From assembly GCA_021613535.1 (NCBI GenBank), contig CP075495.1, forward strand, positions 9,362,001 to 9,426,000: a stretch of DNA of 64,000 nt. Direction: 5' to 3'. This document shows positions 52,199-64,000 of this stretch, one piece after another. Source of the DNA: Adineta vaga (Eukaryota; Rotifera). Position 1 is the stretch's first letter; each line of letters begins with the position of its first letter. The position numbers and the translations under genes are program-made. The notes under the pieces were generated by a model. The model saw nothing but the letters and a program-made list of their open reading frames with translations. It was not told the origin of the DNA and ran no database searches.

Positions 52199-53648
52199 AG
52201 GATATTTATGAATCAGAAGATTAAAATATCTAGAAGAAATTATAGTAAAATAAAATGAACAAATAATAAAATGATTAACTTTGTCAAACAGTGCAAGATC
52301 AAATATCATTCAATAATGACAACTAAAATCACTTTCTATTGAAAGATTTAGTAGTATCAGTATTATTATATGCTATAAATTGATTTCTTAGTAGAACGAT
52401 GGAGAAATTCTACGGTACTATAAACATCAAAAACGCATTCTGTTTGTCGAAATCTTATTACAACAAAAGTATTTTCGTCTTTCACTGTATTAGGCGAAAT
52501 ATCCTGTCAGTCATTAGAAGTGTGTCTCGCAGTAGTAGTCATTAAAAATATTCTTTAACATTCATGACGCACAGTGTACTTCCGAGACTTTTTTCAATGA
52601 TGTAGCAGTTTGAATATAGAATTTTCTAGGATATGTTCGAAGAAAAAACAACTGATGAATCTTATATTTAAAAAAGGACTTTAAAAAATGACTTGTCTTT
52701 AGGCTATTTAGCGTTATTGTCATTTATGTAAACGAAGTACTCATCAAGAATGCATGATAAAAGAATGAGAACAAAATGGAGAAAAAGATAACTAGGAACA
52801 TAGAGAATCCAATCTTATAGAAAAAACTAAGACGAAGAACAAAATGCACCTACTTCTTTTTATAATAATAGAGTATTTATGCTACAAAGAATAAAAATTT
52901 CTCTAGTCATAACTGATGCTTTCATTCTAAGATTATAACTGCAAGAATCAGATTTTCAATGCATTCTTAAGCGTACTGTTTGCTAAAAATAATTGACCTA
53001 AGTGCATTTCTTAATTGATAAACGGTCTGTTTTCTGTCTTATAGACGTATATTTTTAAATATTTAAGTTTTCTAAATAGAAAAAAGAATCAAATATAAGC
53101 AAAGAACGTATGATGTTTTTCACACCTGTTCTTTTTCTTTTTATCGAAGAAGTGTTTAACAGTAAATAATGCAAAGTTTAAGGAGAAGATTTGATTATTT
53201 ATATTAAATACTGATTGAACACATGAGTTCTATCGAACGATCAAAACAAAAGACTGATTAAGATATTGTGTAGTTATATAAATAATAGAATATAGACCGA
53301 ATTTCAAGGTTGTGAATAACTAAATGTTGATTAACAATGAATTAGATATCTAGAAGAAAAAAAGAAGAAGAGATTTTCATTGAAAGTAACAGTTTAATAA
53401 TTCAATATCTAAATGATGTTTAAGACAAATGATTAATTTGAGGTAAAGGGAAAATATAAAAAGTATCTGAATTGTATTTCAAATTGACCTACATACACTT
53501 CTTTTGAAGTGTTTAAATAAAAGAAGATTTTTCTAACAACTTGGACTATCATACGATAAAATAAACATGGATTGTCTATGAATACGAATCTACTTTATAT
53601 AATTTAATATTTTCAAAATATGATTATAATAGTATTTTGTCGTCAATA

Positions 53649-53668
53649 ATATATATATATATATATAT
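53649..53668. repeat. (AT)n microsatellite
   Basis: Alternating AT run in intergenic sequence. Confidence 0.8.
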
Positions 53669-54362
53669 TTGTATAAGATATCAATGCCATATCTGCTTCA
53701 ATAATAAAAGAAAAGCGTGCAAAATAATATACAAAGAAAATGTGTCCAATTAATTAAAGTTACTTCTATATTTTGAGACTAATTCGTGTTTTTTCTATTG
53801 TGTCATCAACAGATGATTGGTTCTAGTAGTCTATAATTAGGTTTTTGCTGAATAAAAGAGTACTTAATATTGTCTATGGTGAAAAAAAGAAAGATTCTTA
53901 TGCACACCATGCCTCTATTCTTTTCTTAATAAAAAAAGCAATGTGCGATTTTTTTCACATATTTTATTACAAAAAAAAACGAAGCACGGTACAACTGAAG
54001 AGAGGGGGAAACAGGAGCGGGGGTATACAGAGAGAAAAAGCAAAGGAAAAAACCAGATATGAATCTGATTTGATGAAAACAAAGGGAAGAATATTGAACA
54101 AATCCCTAAAAAGTATTGGTTTTCTTGTTTTTTTTTTCATACATAAAAGACCAGACAAAGACAAGAGACGATGCACATCTTTACGATACGATTCAAGAGA
54201 TATCAAACAAAACAAAAACATGTTTAGTCAGACAAGGAAAACAAATAAGAAGCAGATATCAGGAAAATTAAATACCTCATCAGGTTTTGTGTCGTCATTG
54301 AATAGAAAGAAGAGATGGGTAATGCATACAAGAAATCAACGAGATGTTATTAAGGAAAACAA

Positions 54363-54385
54363 AACAACAACAACAACAACAACAA
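54363..54385 (+). repeat. (ACA)n microsatellite
   Basis: About seven ACA units in intergenic sequence. Confidence 0.8.
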
Positions 54386-54517
54386 TAAGACATACACATT
54401 ATTTGCAATTGTTCTCGAAATCATAAATTTTGCTTGGAGAAACAAAGTCATCACCGGTCCATTTGAAATTTCCAACAACACGAGAAAAAAAAGAAGAGAA
54501 AGAACATTAGTTTCATT

Positions 54518-56951
54518 TCAAGGTGTTGTTCGTATTGATGCATTTGAACGAAGAATCGATGATGATTTTGGTTGTTGAAATGCTTGTAATTGAGCAAAAG
54601 CTAACGATGTTGATGATGTTTGAGATTGAATTTGCTGTTGACGAGATAATGTTTGAAAGATATTTAATGTAGCATATTGAAATGCAGCACGTGCTTGTTG
54701 AGTTAAGTTACATAATTGACGAATCGAATAAGAAATTCGGTCGAAAGCTAGATAGAAAAGATATTTTACTAGTTAAGCGTGTATTTATCTATGAGATTTT
54801 CCTCCTTCGCATCATTGAAGTTTATCTCGCTAACTACTGTCATTTAAATTAGGTTAATATGTTAAATGGATGTTTTGAGAGACTTCGAGAAGCTCTAGAT
54901 AAAGAATAGAACTGAAATCTTTTAATACTAAAAAAAGAGCATTATCATTTTAGTAAATACAAAAAAAATCAGATTTATTATTTGACAAGGTTTTGGCGAA
55001 TTATCAACCATTAAGAAAACTCACTTAGGAAACATTGATTTATTGTTTTTTCTTTGTACTAAATAACACTATAACGAACTAATATTTTTAATATAATGTT
55101 CCTATCTTATTTCGATCAATCATCAGTATAGTTTTTCTACCGGTTAAACTTCAAGTCAAATTAAGACATTTATTGAGTATAAAAGTAATTGATATTCTAT
55201 CCGAAAATTCGTTATTAATACATTTTTCATTGCTTCTAACAATTTTCAAGATAAAAAAATAGTATAGAGAAAACAGTTTTCATACGGATATAAAGTAAAA
55301 CTATTTAGTCTCTTTTTATAGAAAGAAAAATATTTGAAAATAAGTCTGGCCATGTGAAGTCATATAATCAAATAACTTTTTTTTCTCAAAAAATATGATT
55401 CTCTATAAAAATTTAATGTACCTGATTCTAGAACGGAATTTGTCATGTAATAAGATTGAGGATGTTCGGTACTTAATCGTAATTTATTTTCTTCTTCTTG
55501 GTGAATAATTTCCGCATTTATAATTGATTCTTTCCATGATTTGAAGACAAACATTAAATCTCGCAATCGTAATTCAGCTCTTCCCTGTGCCAATAATTCA
55601 AAAACATGACTTGCCTATACAAAAGAAACATGAATTTGTGAATATGTTAGATAATTGGTTTTCTTCGAATTACTTACGGTTATTTCAATTTTTTTGCATT
55701 TAAATATAAAATATTCTGGAACAATAAGAACGCGTGAAGAACAACAATTTGAACCATTTAAATTTGATACAAGAGAATTTGGGGATGGAGAATTGATATT
55801 CACATAATTTTGTACCTATATAGAGAGAATATTTGAGCAGTTATATTCCGATTTGTTTCTATTTCATCTACGTCAGTATTGAATCTTCAATCACTGATCT
55901 GAGCTTAATACTGTCTATCTTTTCTCATTCTATACAAAATTGATCCTTTTACGATAGTTCTATGAAACTTTCTAATCCTATTTGATTTATCGAAATAGAT
56001 ATTCATACCCATCGCTGTTCTTGTATAAGTGCATTCAATTCATCAAAACCTTTATAACAAAGTTCATTTAAATTTTGCATTAATTCTTGAAGATTCATTG
56101 AAGTATTTCTCGATGATAATGATGAGAAATTGGTTGCTGGTTGTTGCTGTTGTTGAAGCGTCATTGCACGCATTTTATGTTGAAGATTAACATCGGAAGC
56201 TAATGATGTTGATGTATTTTGTTGCTGCCATGTAGATTTTGTTGTTACTGGAGATGATGCAGTTGCCATTGATGCAAGAAAACTAATATTGTCATGAACA
56301 GCTTGTTGTTCTTGTTCGAGATTGCAATTTGCTTGTAATGATGTTGATGATGAATGGAATATGGATAAAGGTTCATCATTAAATAATTTATTAACATTTG
56401 ATAAGTGTTGCTGTTGTGTTAATTGAATAAGTGCTTCATCAATCGATGATGAGGCTGACGAGGAAGCTGAGGAAGTTGATTTTCGAGTTAGTATTGATGA
56501 TGGATGGTTTGATAAGGAAAGTCTACTAACTGTTGATTTTGATGGAACAAAATCTAAATTGATTTGCACAAATATTTCTTAGATCATATTATTCAAAGAT
56601 TAAAATTAAAATCTTATGAAAATCATTGTCTAAAGATCGATGTAGATGTTCGTATTTTGCAGCAATGATATCTGAAAGATTCGATGAAAGGAAAAGCGTC
56701 AAAAAATCTATAATTGAATAATTGATGGCTCAACTACTTCTATGATTCGTCAATCTTTTATGAATATATTTACTAAGACCTATTTCAAAATATTTACCTG
56801 CATGTCCATTGATGAAAAACGAATTGGTTGATGAAAATATATGATTTGGAGTCATTTCTGCATCGGTGATTCTCTTATCATTTTCAATTGTTGTTATCGT
56901 TATAGGACTGTCTCTTGTACTATTCGTAAGAAGAGATGCCGATAAGAAATG

Positions 56952-56984
<33 letters not shown>

Positions 56985-59289
56985 GTTTAATGAAAGACTA
57001 TTGGGTTTATGCGGCTTAGAAGCAGAATTTGTTGTTGTTGATGATGATGATGCTGTCATGGTTGACAAAGGTGTATTTGTAGAAAAAATCTGACTTGTTG
57101 GATGAAGAATCGAAGAAGAAGAAGATGATGATGATGATGACGATAATGAGTAAGGATGAGTTAATATTGGAAAAAACATGGATTGTTCATCGGATGTGAA
57201 AGATGAATGAGATGATGATGATAAACGAATATGTCCACTATTACTAACAATTGGTTGCTGTTTTTGTTGTGTATCTAATAATAGAATTGTAAAATTTAAG
57301 ATAATCCATTGAAAACATTGTAAAATAAATGACTTACCGACATTTGTCGATAGTAATAACTGACTAAAATTGATTGTATCTGAAGAAGAAGCTGATGTTT
57401 GCATTTCAACATTACTAGTTGATGATAATGTAGAATTATTATTCGTTGTTTGTGAAAGAAGTAAATCTGGTGTGGTTGATGAATCCAGAAGAAAACTCTC
57501 AAAACCAGGTGGTGGTCCAACAGATTGTTGTTTATCAAGAATTGATGGTGATGAACAACATACTAAATCAGTTAGTTGACTTAAAAAAACATCATCTGAT
57601 GTATTATTTGATGTATCATGATTATGATTCGGTAAATTATCTAAGAAAGCATTCGATGTGGATGATGATGATGACGTAGTTGAAATAATAGATGAAAGAA
57701 ATAAAGCAGCAAGATCCCCATCAGTTAAATTATTATTCGATTTATTCACTGTTGTCGTATCGGATGAATTCATTTCTTTTGTTAATGAAGAAAAATAATT
57801 CGATAATGAATCATCAAATATGGACGGATGTTGATGATCGGATGATGAAAATAATAATGATGCACTATCAGTTACTAAAATAATAATCAATATTGATTCA
57901 AATAATTCTATCAAAACTTTTGAGAAATCTAAGTTAAATTTGAATGGAAAGATTCTGTTAAATAACTAGGTAAATGTACAAATCGATCTGTTTTCATTAC
58001 TGAGATGATTCAATCGATTTGTAAACTATTGAAAGACATTTAAACTTGCTCGAAGCATCTGTCTACAAAATTTGAAGGTTTGCATCTCCTACTTTTTACC
58101 TTGACGAGAGTATAACCGAAATATAAAAAATGAAAAAAATGCAATTCAGTAATCTCATGTAGATAAACAGTTTCAAATGTGTTTTTTTTTCTTCATATCT
58201 ATCGCATCTTTAAAAATAAATTATTCTCGTTCAAGGAATCATCCAAACAATCGTTGATGATTAATCGCGGAAAATGTGAAGTGAAATTTTCACATTATTT
58301 GGAAATTTCTTTTGGATAAGGAACACTTTTTTTTCAAGAAGTTTCGAATTGCGAAATGTTCTACTTCCTAACTGTAATAGTTTACCTGGTAATCGACCTT
58401 CTATCGTCTTTTGCTCTAATCACTTGAATTAAATTTCAACATATTTGAAAAATAAAACCTACCTAGAAGAATTTTATTTATTTTCTTTTGTAAACTAAAA
58501 AAAATTCAGTTTCTATGATTCTCATAACAACCAATCGAAATGAGAAAGAGGTGAACATTTTCTTTACTAGCGACATCTATCCCATACATTCTGTTTTCTT
58601 ACCATTATTGCCGTTTACAACTGTTGTTGAATCTTGTTCACGAATTGGCATAAAATAATATTGATTTGTTGGATTATCAGTGAGACTAAAAGAAAGAATT
58701 TTAAAAATATCTTAAAAACGTATTTTTATTTCTATTATGCAAGCACATGCACATACATATACACACATGTAAATGTAAGAATAAATCCAGTGGCAGATAC
58801 AGAAGGAGTGCGGCGAGTGCGACCACACCTCTAGAGCAAAAAAACATTCATTTCATTTTTATTGAAAGAATGATTTTTGACAGTCCGCACTCTCTCGAAA
58901 GTTTTCTGGATCCGCCACTGAATAGATAGATAAGAAGTTGTTTTAACGTGCGAACAACAAATGTTAATAGGAATGGTTTTAAGACAACAATTTCAGATGT
59001 TTTTCTCTGTATACCTTTGTTGTTTTGTATGAGAAGGTTTTTCTTTTGATTGTTCAATTAACTGTTGATTATATATTTTGTCCAAGATCAAATCAACTTC
59101 GTTATCACAGTGTGCGTCTTCGTTGAAACTAGGTTTGATTTATATACAGTTAAATATTTCAAATGTCGGAGTATTTTCTTTTCAAAAATGTCAAAGAAAG
59201 TGAAAACGTTTTTTTACTTACTGTGAAGTGAATGAATTTTGTGGACGGTAAGTTGTATTGCAATTATATGTAGAATAATGCAAGTTCAT
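54518..59289 (-). CDS. Large Ser/Asn-rich protein, family unknown
   Basis: Exons 54518-54747, 55422-55614, 55678-55815, 56009-56577, 56798-57274, 57338-57874, 58603-58685, 59015-59128, 59222-59289; 802 residues if it starts at the ATG at 59289. A possible 5' exon at 59416-59482 (MMLSKQFDLLIDEITSNK) does not join in frame. Most of the protein is low complexity: Ser runs, 12 or so consecutive Asn (56952-56984), Gln-rich patches. Ordered-looking parts are EDAHCDNEVDLILDKIYNQQ near the N-terminus, QQSVGPPPGFESFLLDSS in the middle, and a helical C-terminal third: ELMQNLNELCYKGFDELNAL, IQEQRWVQNYV, HVFELLAQGRAELRLRDLM, FKSWKESIINAEIIHQEEEN and AFDRISYSIRQLCNLTQQAR. The GPPPGF motif occurs in several RNA-regulatory proteins, but I cannot assign a family. 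Confidence 0.7.
58788..58920. mobile_element. Short inverted-repeat element (hAT-like MITE)
   Basis: A 133-base insertion in the intron 58686-59014. Left end CAGTGGCAGATACAGAA; the right end, reverse-complemented, reads CAGTGGCGGATCCAGAA, two differences in 17. The inner parts (GGAGTGCGG and its partner CCGCACTC) also pair. Flanking eight-base words are AATAAATC and AATAGATA (six of eight match), as expected for an aged hAT target duplication. CAGTGGCGGATC-type ends are common in hAT elements. No coding capacity. Confidence 0.75.
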
Positions 59290-59482
59290 TGGATCCGACA
59301 ATACACGTCTAAAATTATGCGATGATAGAAGAAGATATATATTCATATTGATCTCATTTATTTAGTAATATACATGACAAATCCGTATAACCAGAAGAGA
59401 AATCAAAATATTTACCGTCGTTTGTTCTCTTATTACTCGTTATTTCATCGATTAATAAATCAAACTGTTTGGACAGCATCAT

Positions 59483-62456
59483 TCTAATAAGTTTTCTCTG
59501 TTACTAAAAAGAAAACAGATGAGTTTAAGTTTTAATAAAGAAAGTAGAACATATTGATATACAAACTTGTGACGTCGTTTAATTTATCCTTTTGCTGTTT
59601 GTTTCTTTTCCTATCACTGTTGTTGTTGTTGTTTTTATTAAAAAAAACTAATCTAGCGACTTTTGCTGTTGCTGCTATCTAGTTCGAGGATGAATCCAAC
59701 AGAGATGATGATAACGAGATATTGGATGATCAGCGACAACAACACATTATACAGAGGACAGAATATGAAAAATTGATGGTTCTAAAACAACTATAGTTTT
59801 TATAGACTGGTTGAAATATAGATGACGCTATTAGATGGTATCACTTTTCGATAGAACGCATATAAATTTGATTTTGATATGAAAAGTAATAAATATGATT
59901 GACTCTTGACGAATTTAGTTGAAATAGTAACTATGTAATCCTTCGAATATCTTCTTTTTCCTTTCAATACTTTTATTTCAAAAGATTTAATTTTAAATTC
60001 CAAAAAATGAATTCCAAAATCATCGATTCGGTAATATTTATAATAATTCTAACACTCTTACTACTAATTGATCAAACCATGTTTTTGACACAGAGTTGAA
60101 CAATTATCTTCATCAGCAAATCCTTTGTATTAAACAAAGATATATCAAAACACGGTTGATTTATTTTTGATAGATAGAACATTCTGTTCAATCGTTGATC
60201 AAAGTCATACCGCTGTCATTCCTAATATGAATACATACAGTTACATTTCGCTATCCAGACTATTTCTAAGTCTTCTTTTCTTTCTTTATACTTCTTATCT
60301 TGTCTCACACTCGACTTCTCGCATCATCGTCATTATTATTAGAAATGAATAACTAATTACTTTAAAAATCAAAAGAGAGATGATAAGCAAAATGAGAAGT
60401 GAGTTTTATTTAGAAGAAGAATAGTAATAGTTCTCGAGAGATCAATCTGTTCATCGTCATCATCATCGAATGACGTACTCGTTGATCTATCTGCGTGATG
60501 TTTTTGATTCTAATCAAATTTTTTTTCTCCACCTATTCTCAATGGAATTGCATGACCATTATCTTCTTTGCAGAGCATTGATCGACGATAAGTATATATC
60601 GCCGTTGGGTACTAATGAATTGAACATAACGGCAATGTTTATATTACTGAAGATTGTCTCGCTAATTGCGCAGCATGACGAGTTAACATGTGAATTTTCT
60701 AACTTTCAAGATTAATTTCATTTTTATAACATAGAAAAATATGTGATTGTAAAAGACAAAAAATCGTCAAGAATGTTTTTCGTAGGTAGGGTGCGAAAAT
60801 TTTTATTGATTAATACATATGGCATGATGAATTAGTTATGTCAATAATGATTCAATTATTGTTGAAACAATGTTTATCTCTGAAGAACTGGATCGATGTG
60901 CTTCATTTAAAATATTCGTTTATTTGATGTAACCTTACACTTTTAGAACAGATATCATATCCTTTTGGTTGTTTTCTTTTACTCTAGAAAAATACCTAAT
61001 TTTGACACATTCTTTTTTGCCTTTCTCACGATTTGTATTGTATTCATCCTTTATCTTATTTTTTTCCCATTCATATAGACAATAGACGTGTCAACTCTAA
61101 TGAACTGTTGGGTTTTATTCTCATTGTCGTTGTCAATAGTTCATGTTCATTGAAGCACATCAATTCTGTTGTGTTTAGGTGTCAAGAGAAGAAGATCAAA
61201 CAAGAACAAAAAAAAAGAGATAAATGCGATTTTGTCACTCGATCGTTCGCGTGTGTACACTATTGTGAATGATGCTAGTCCTAATGGTGTCGCGTTCAAT
61301 TGCCTTCCGGTCAAAGTCAATTCTACAGATGGTGTCGTGTTGTATATAAATATATTTTTTAAACTAAAAAACAAAAGTTTGGCGGATAGATGAAAGAGAG
61401 AATAGATAGTGATAAAAGACACACATCTATACCCTGTCGAGAAAGACAAGTAACCTATAGTATGGATAGTGAAATTGAAACTTGAATATGTTTGATCTCA
61501 TCAAGAAAAAAAGAAGAGAGGACTTTGAATGAATGACTAGTGTATAACTGACACGAACATGCCACTGTATCCTTGATGATCAGTGTAGTTGATAATGATG
61601 AGAAGAAGAAGAAGAAAGAGATGCATTGAATCTAATAATAGTATCGATTATCAGTTTTCAATTTCCTCTTTTTCACACTTGCTTTCTTAATACATGGATG
61701 TTTTGAAACTAAGCCAATCATTAGTGATGTCAACAGTTTTATAAATATTAGATTCGTAAAACAATATTTAAAGAACGTCCTCGAAATCAGTCTATTAAAT
61801 TCTATTTAAATAGATACAGAAGTTTTCTTTTATACATATTCATATTTCGATTAACTTGCCCGCCCTTGTCATGTCTTTCACATTTTTATACACTGTCACT
61901 AATGAACTCAACCATAACGGTGTCCATATGGTGATGTTTACTTAGGTGATTCAATGAAGAAGAAAAAAAGTAATGTCATTATAAGGAGGAGAAGACGAAG
62001 AAGAAGATGGTATGTCCTCGGGCGACAAGAAATAGATAGATCGATCGATAGATATTCATGTTACTAGTGATGATCGTTTAGCGGGTATAGGGGGGAGCGA
62101 GAGAGAAAGAGAAAGAGGCATGAAGTGTCCAACAGCTTGCATATTTAATGATAGATATCATTCTTCTCGTTTCTTTTTTCTTCTTGGCTATGGAATTAAA
62201 AATAAGAGAAAGCTTCAGGCAAGATCTGGTGGTATTGTATTAATCGAAATAAGATCAAAAAAACCGAACGAACGAAAGAAGAAAAAGAAAAACAAGATTG
62301 TAATATAAGTGAACAAATATAATGTACAACATGCGCAGAAAAAAATTTTTTCTAGAGAATAAGAAAAGTCGAAGAAAAAAAAATAAAAAAATAAGACAGA
62401 ATTTTTTTTTCTTAGTCGATATGCGTCAAAACTAATCTTTTTTCGTTTTTCATTAG
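59483..62456. other. About 3 kb intergenic upstream of the Ser-rich gene, downstream of GATA
   Basis: AT-rich with short tracts (TTG near 59605-59632, GATA near 62035-62052). Open frames at 60167, 60470, 61033, 61169 and 62120 are short and without motifs. A purine-rich segment near 61990-62120 stands out in composition. Confidence 0.5.
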
Positions 62457-64000
62457 TCAAAAATATGTAGGATAGATACCAACATGATGTTGTTGACTTG
62501 ACATATATGATGCTTTAATTGGTGATGAAGAATTTGATGGTGATGAAGATGATGATGTACCTGTTGTTGTTCCTGTTGTTGTTGCTGTACCTATGGATGA
62601 TAACATGGATGAAGAGAATAATGGATGAAGTGCTGCAGCAGCTGCATATGCTGCTTGTTGAGATTGATGATAAGCTGATGATGATGGCGATGATGATGTT
62701 GATGCACTGTTAACTGCCATAGCTGCAGCGGCTGCTTGAGCATGATAACCATTTAATGCTGGTTCATTCTTCATTAAAAGTCCATAAGGAAATGGATCTT
62801 TATCTTTCATGCTACACGATGAACTACTAGCAAGTAAACTACCATTACCACTACGTTTTGTATTTGGTTTTCGATTACGTGTTTGAATGTTCTCTTTTTT
62901 CAATGTTATTGGACGATTTACCTATCAAATATAATGATCTGTTTAGAAAAAATTAAAGAATAACAAATGTTTTGTTTATCTATTAACTTCTAATTGTTGT
63001 TATTACGTCAGATTAGAAAAACAGATTCTTCTTCGACACTTTCTTTTCCTAACGGTTCATCATTTTCAATTGAATATGATAATGAAAATGATGATGATAA
63101 TGATGATGTTGATGTACATGGACAATGTCTCAAATTGTATTCTTTGTCTCTAATCGAATTTGTCACGTATTTAATACAATGAATGAATGAATTCAAACGC
63201 GTTTATGCGATTGATCATGATAATTATGTATACGTTCATGGACATAGCAAAATTCTATCCATAAATCAGTTCATCATGTAAATTTAACACATTTTTGACT
63301 TTAAGAATTTTTTGATCGAATTAAAATACGTTTTCTTCTCACGCGTTTTCTCTCTCCTATTACCTTATGTAATTTATAATACAAACCACATGCATTACAA
63401 ACACTTTCACCATGCCCATTTCGTCGCCATAAGGTTGTTGTGCTTGTATTACAATTTGAACAGTGAACACCTGTTTTCTTAACTGTTGACTAAATTATTG
63501 GAAAGAAAAAGAAAATAGATGATAATCAAAATTTGACTATATTTTCTTACTAAACGTCGTTTAGGTTTAATCAATGGTCGATTGTGTCCATTCATTTTAT
63601 GATAAAGACCACAAGCATTACATAGATAATTACCATTACCATCACGTCTCCATAGTGGTGTAGCTTTAGCTCCACAATTCACACATTCACGTCCTTCAGC
63701 TAAAGAAAAGCAAGAGAAAGAAAATAATCAAATTATTCATTAGTGAATATAATTGAATGTTTGACAAACCTTGACTAGGTTTCTTTTTCGAATTTGAATT
63801 GGAAATTTTTCCTGATGAATCTGTTGGTGATTTCATTGTTGACCAAAACATAGCTGGATCTTTCAGAACATGTCCCCAATTATGATGATGATGATAAGCT
63901 GCAGCTGCGGCAGCTGCACTCGTTGTTGGTGATGTTGTATTTAGAAAAAGATTTTGATGAGGATGATGATGTGAATGATACGTTTTATTATTATTAAGTA
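62457..64000 (-). CDS. Two-finger GATA transcription factor (GATA1/2/3-like), 5' end outside the window
   Basis: Exons 62457-62921, 63364-63489, 63551-63699, 63770 to beyond 64000. The N-terminal part present is Asn/His/Ala-rich ([12 protein letters not shown], an Ala7 run, HHHHNWG) and ends [13 protein letters not shown]. Finger 1: [20 protein letters not shown] then [20 protein letters not shown]. Finger 2: [18 protein letters not shown] then [13 protein letters not shown], followed by [20 protein letters not shown]. Both fingers have C-x2-C-x17-C-x2-C spacing. [11 protein letters not shown] between the fingers and KKE.IQTRNRK after finger 2 match the GATA1/2/3 side of the family. The C-terminus is Ala/Ser-rich and ends YPTYF. 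Nuclear, binds WGATAR sites; roles in this family are blood, neural and ectodermal fate. Confidence 0.93.

Larger units (their letters stand above)
52199..54517. other. About 2.3 kb intergenic
   Basis: AT-rich, with an (AT)n run at 53649-53668 and an (ACA)n run at 54363-54385. A 193-codon plus-strand frame at 53845-54426 is Lys/Arg/Phe/Thr-rich without domains and lies antisense to the probable 3' UTR of the next gene; I do not count it as a gene. Confidence 0.5.

Noticed and set aside
53845-54426. 193-codon plus-strand frame rich in Lys, Arg and Thr
   Set aside because: Homopolymer-driven composition, no motif, and it lies antisense to the likely 3' UTR of the Ser-rich gene.
59416-59482. 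First coding exon of the Ser-rich gene (MMLSKQFDLLIDEITSNK)
   Set aside because: Its phase does not match the next exon and leads to a stop; it may be 5' UTR or carry an indel.
62994-63182. Open frames on both strands in the GATA intron
   Set aside because: They lie inside a well-defined intron between the two finger exons and have only low-complexity Asp/Asn sequence.

Overview
This is a eukaryotic nuclear window. Genes are split by very short GT-AG introns (mostly 50-65 bases), the DNA is AT-rich, and every recognisable protein is animal-like: HSP70, RRP12, mut-7/EXD3, SLC2 glucose transporters, nuclear hormone receptors, a rhodopsin-family GPCR, acyl-CoA oxidase and a two-finger GATA factor. 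Compact introns, a tandem array of divergent nuclear receptors, a Helitron-type insertion and a WrbA-type quinone reductase (unusual in animals) suggest a rotifer, probably a bdelloid. That assignment is inference.

Layout. 1-1550 (+): 3' part of a white-like ABCG transporter. 2092-4596 (+): HSP70 ending in EEVD. 4860-9069 (-): RRP12, directly downstream of the mut-7-type exonuclease (9164-12366, -); only 94 bases separate them and an orphan 3' splice site lies just before the RRP12 start, which suggests an operon resolved by trans-splicing. 12.4-15.5 kb: no convincing gene, but a diverged direct repeat. 15.5-17.8 kb: a decayed gene cut by a 1.44-kb non-autonomous Helitron-like element. 18.2-24.4 kb: two tandem SLC2 transporters (-); an intron of the first holds a secreted-protein gene on the opposite strand. 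25.7-26.6 kb (-): WrbA-like quinone reductase. 28.9-30.8 kb (-): a nuclear receptor. 34.4-35.5 kb (-): an intronless GPCR. 36.6-39.0 kb (+): a low-complexity protein with a C-terminal PDZ-like segment. 39.4-42.1 kb (-): peroxisomal acyl-CoA oxidase with C-terminal SKL. 42.4-52.2 kb (-): four tandem nuclear receptors of one subfamily. 54.5-59.3 kb (-): a large Ser/Asn-rich protein I cannot name, with a hAT-like MITE in one intron. 62.5 kb to the right edge (-): GATA factor, 5' part cut by the window.

There is no single pathway. Themes are ribosome biogenesis (RRP12), RNA/transposon surveillance (mut-7), proteostasis (HSP70), sugar and lipid metabolism (SLC2 pair, acyl-CoA oxidase) and transcriptional control (five nuclear receptors, GATA). 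Four otherwise conserved genes (ABCG, nuclear receptor 1, nuclear receptor 3, acyl-CoA oxidase) each carry one apparent frameshift. They may be residual assembly indels or recent disablements; the sequence alone cannot decide. Exon boundaries were read by eye from GT/AG sites, phase and family knowledge; for most genes the summed exon length is divisible by three, which I used as a check.
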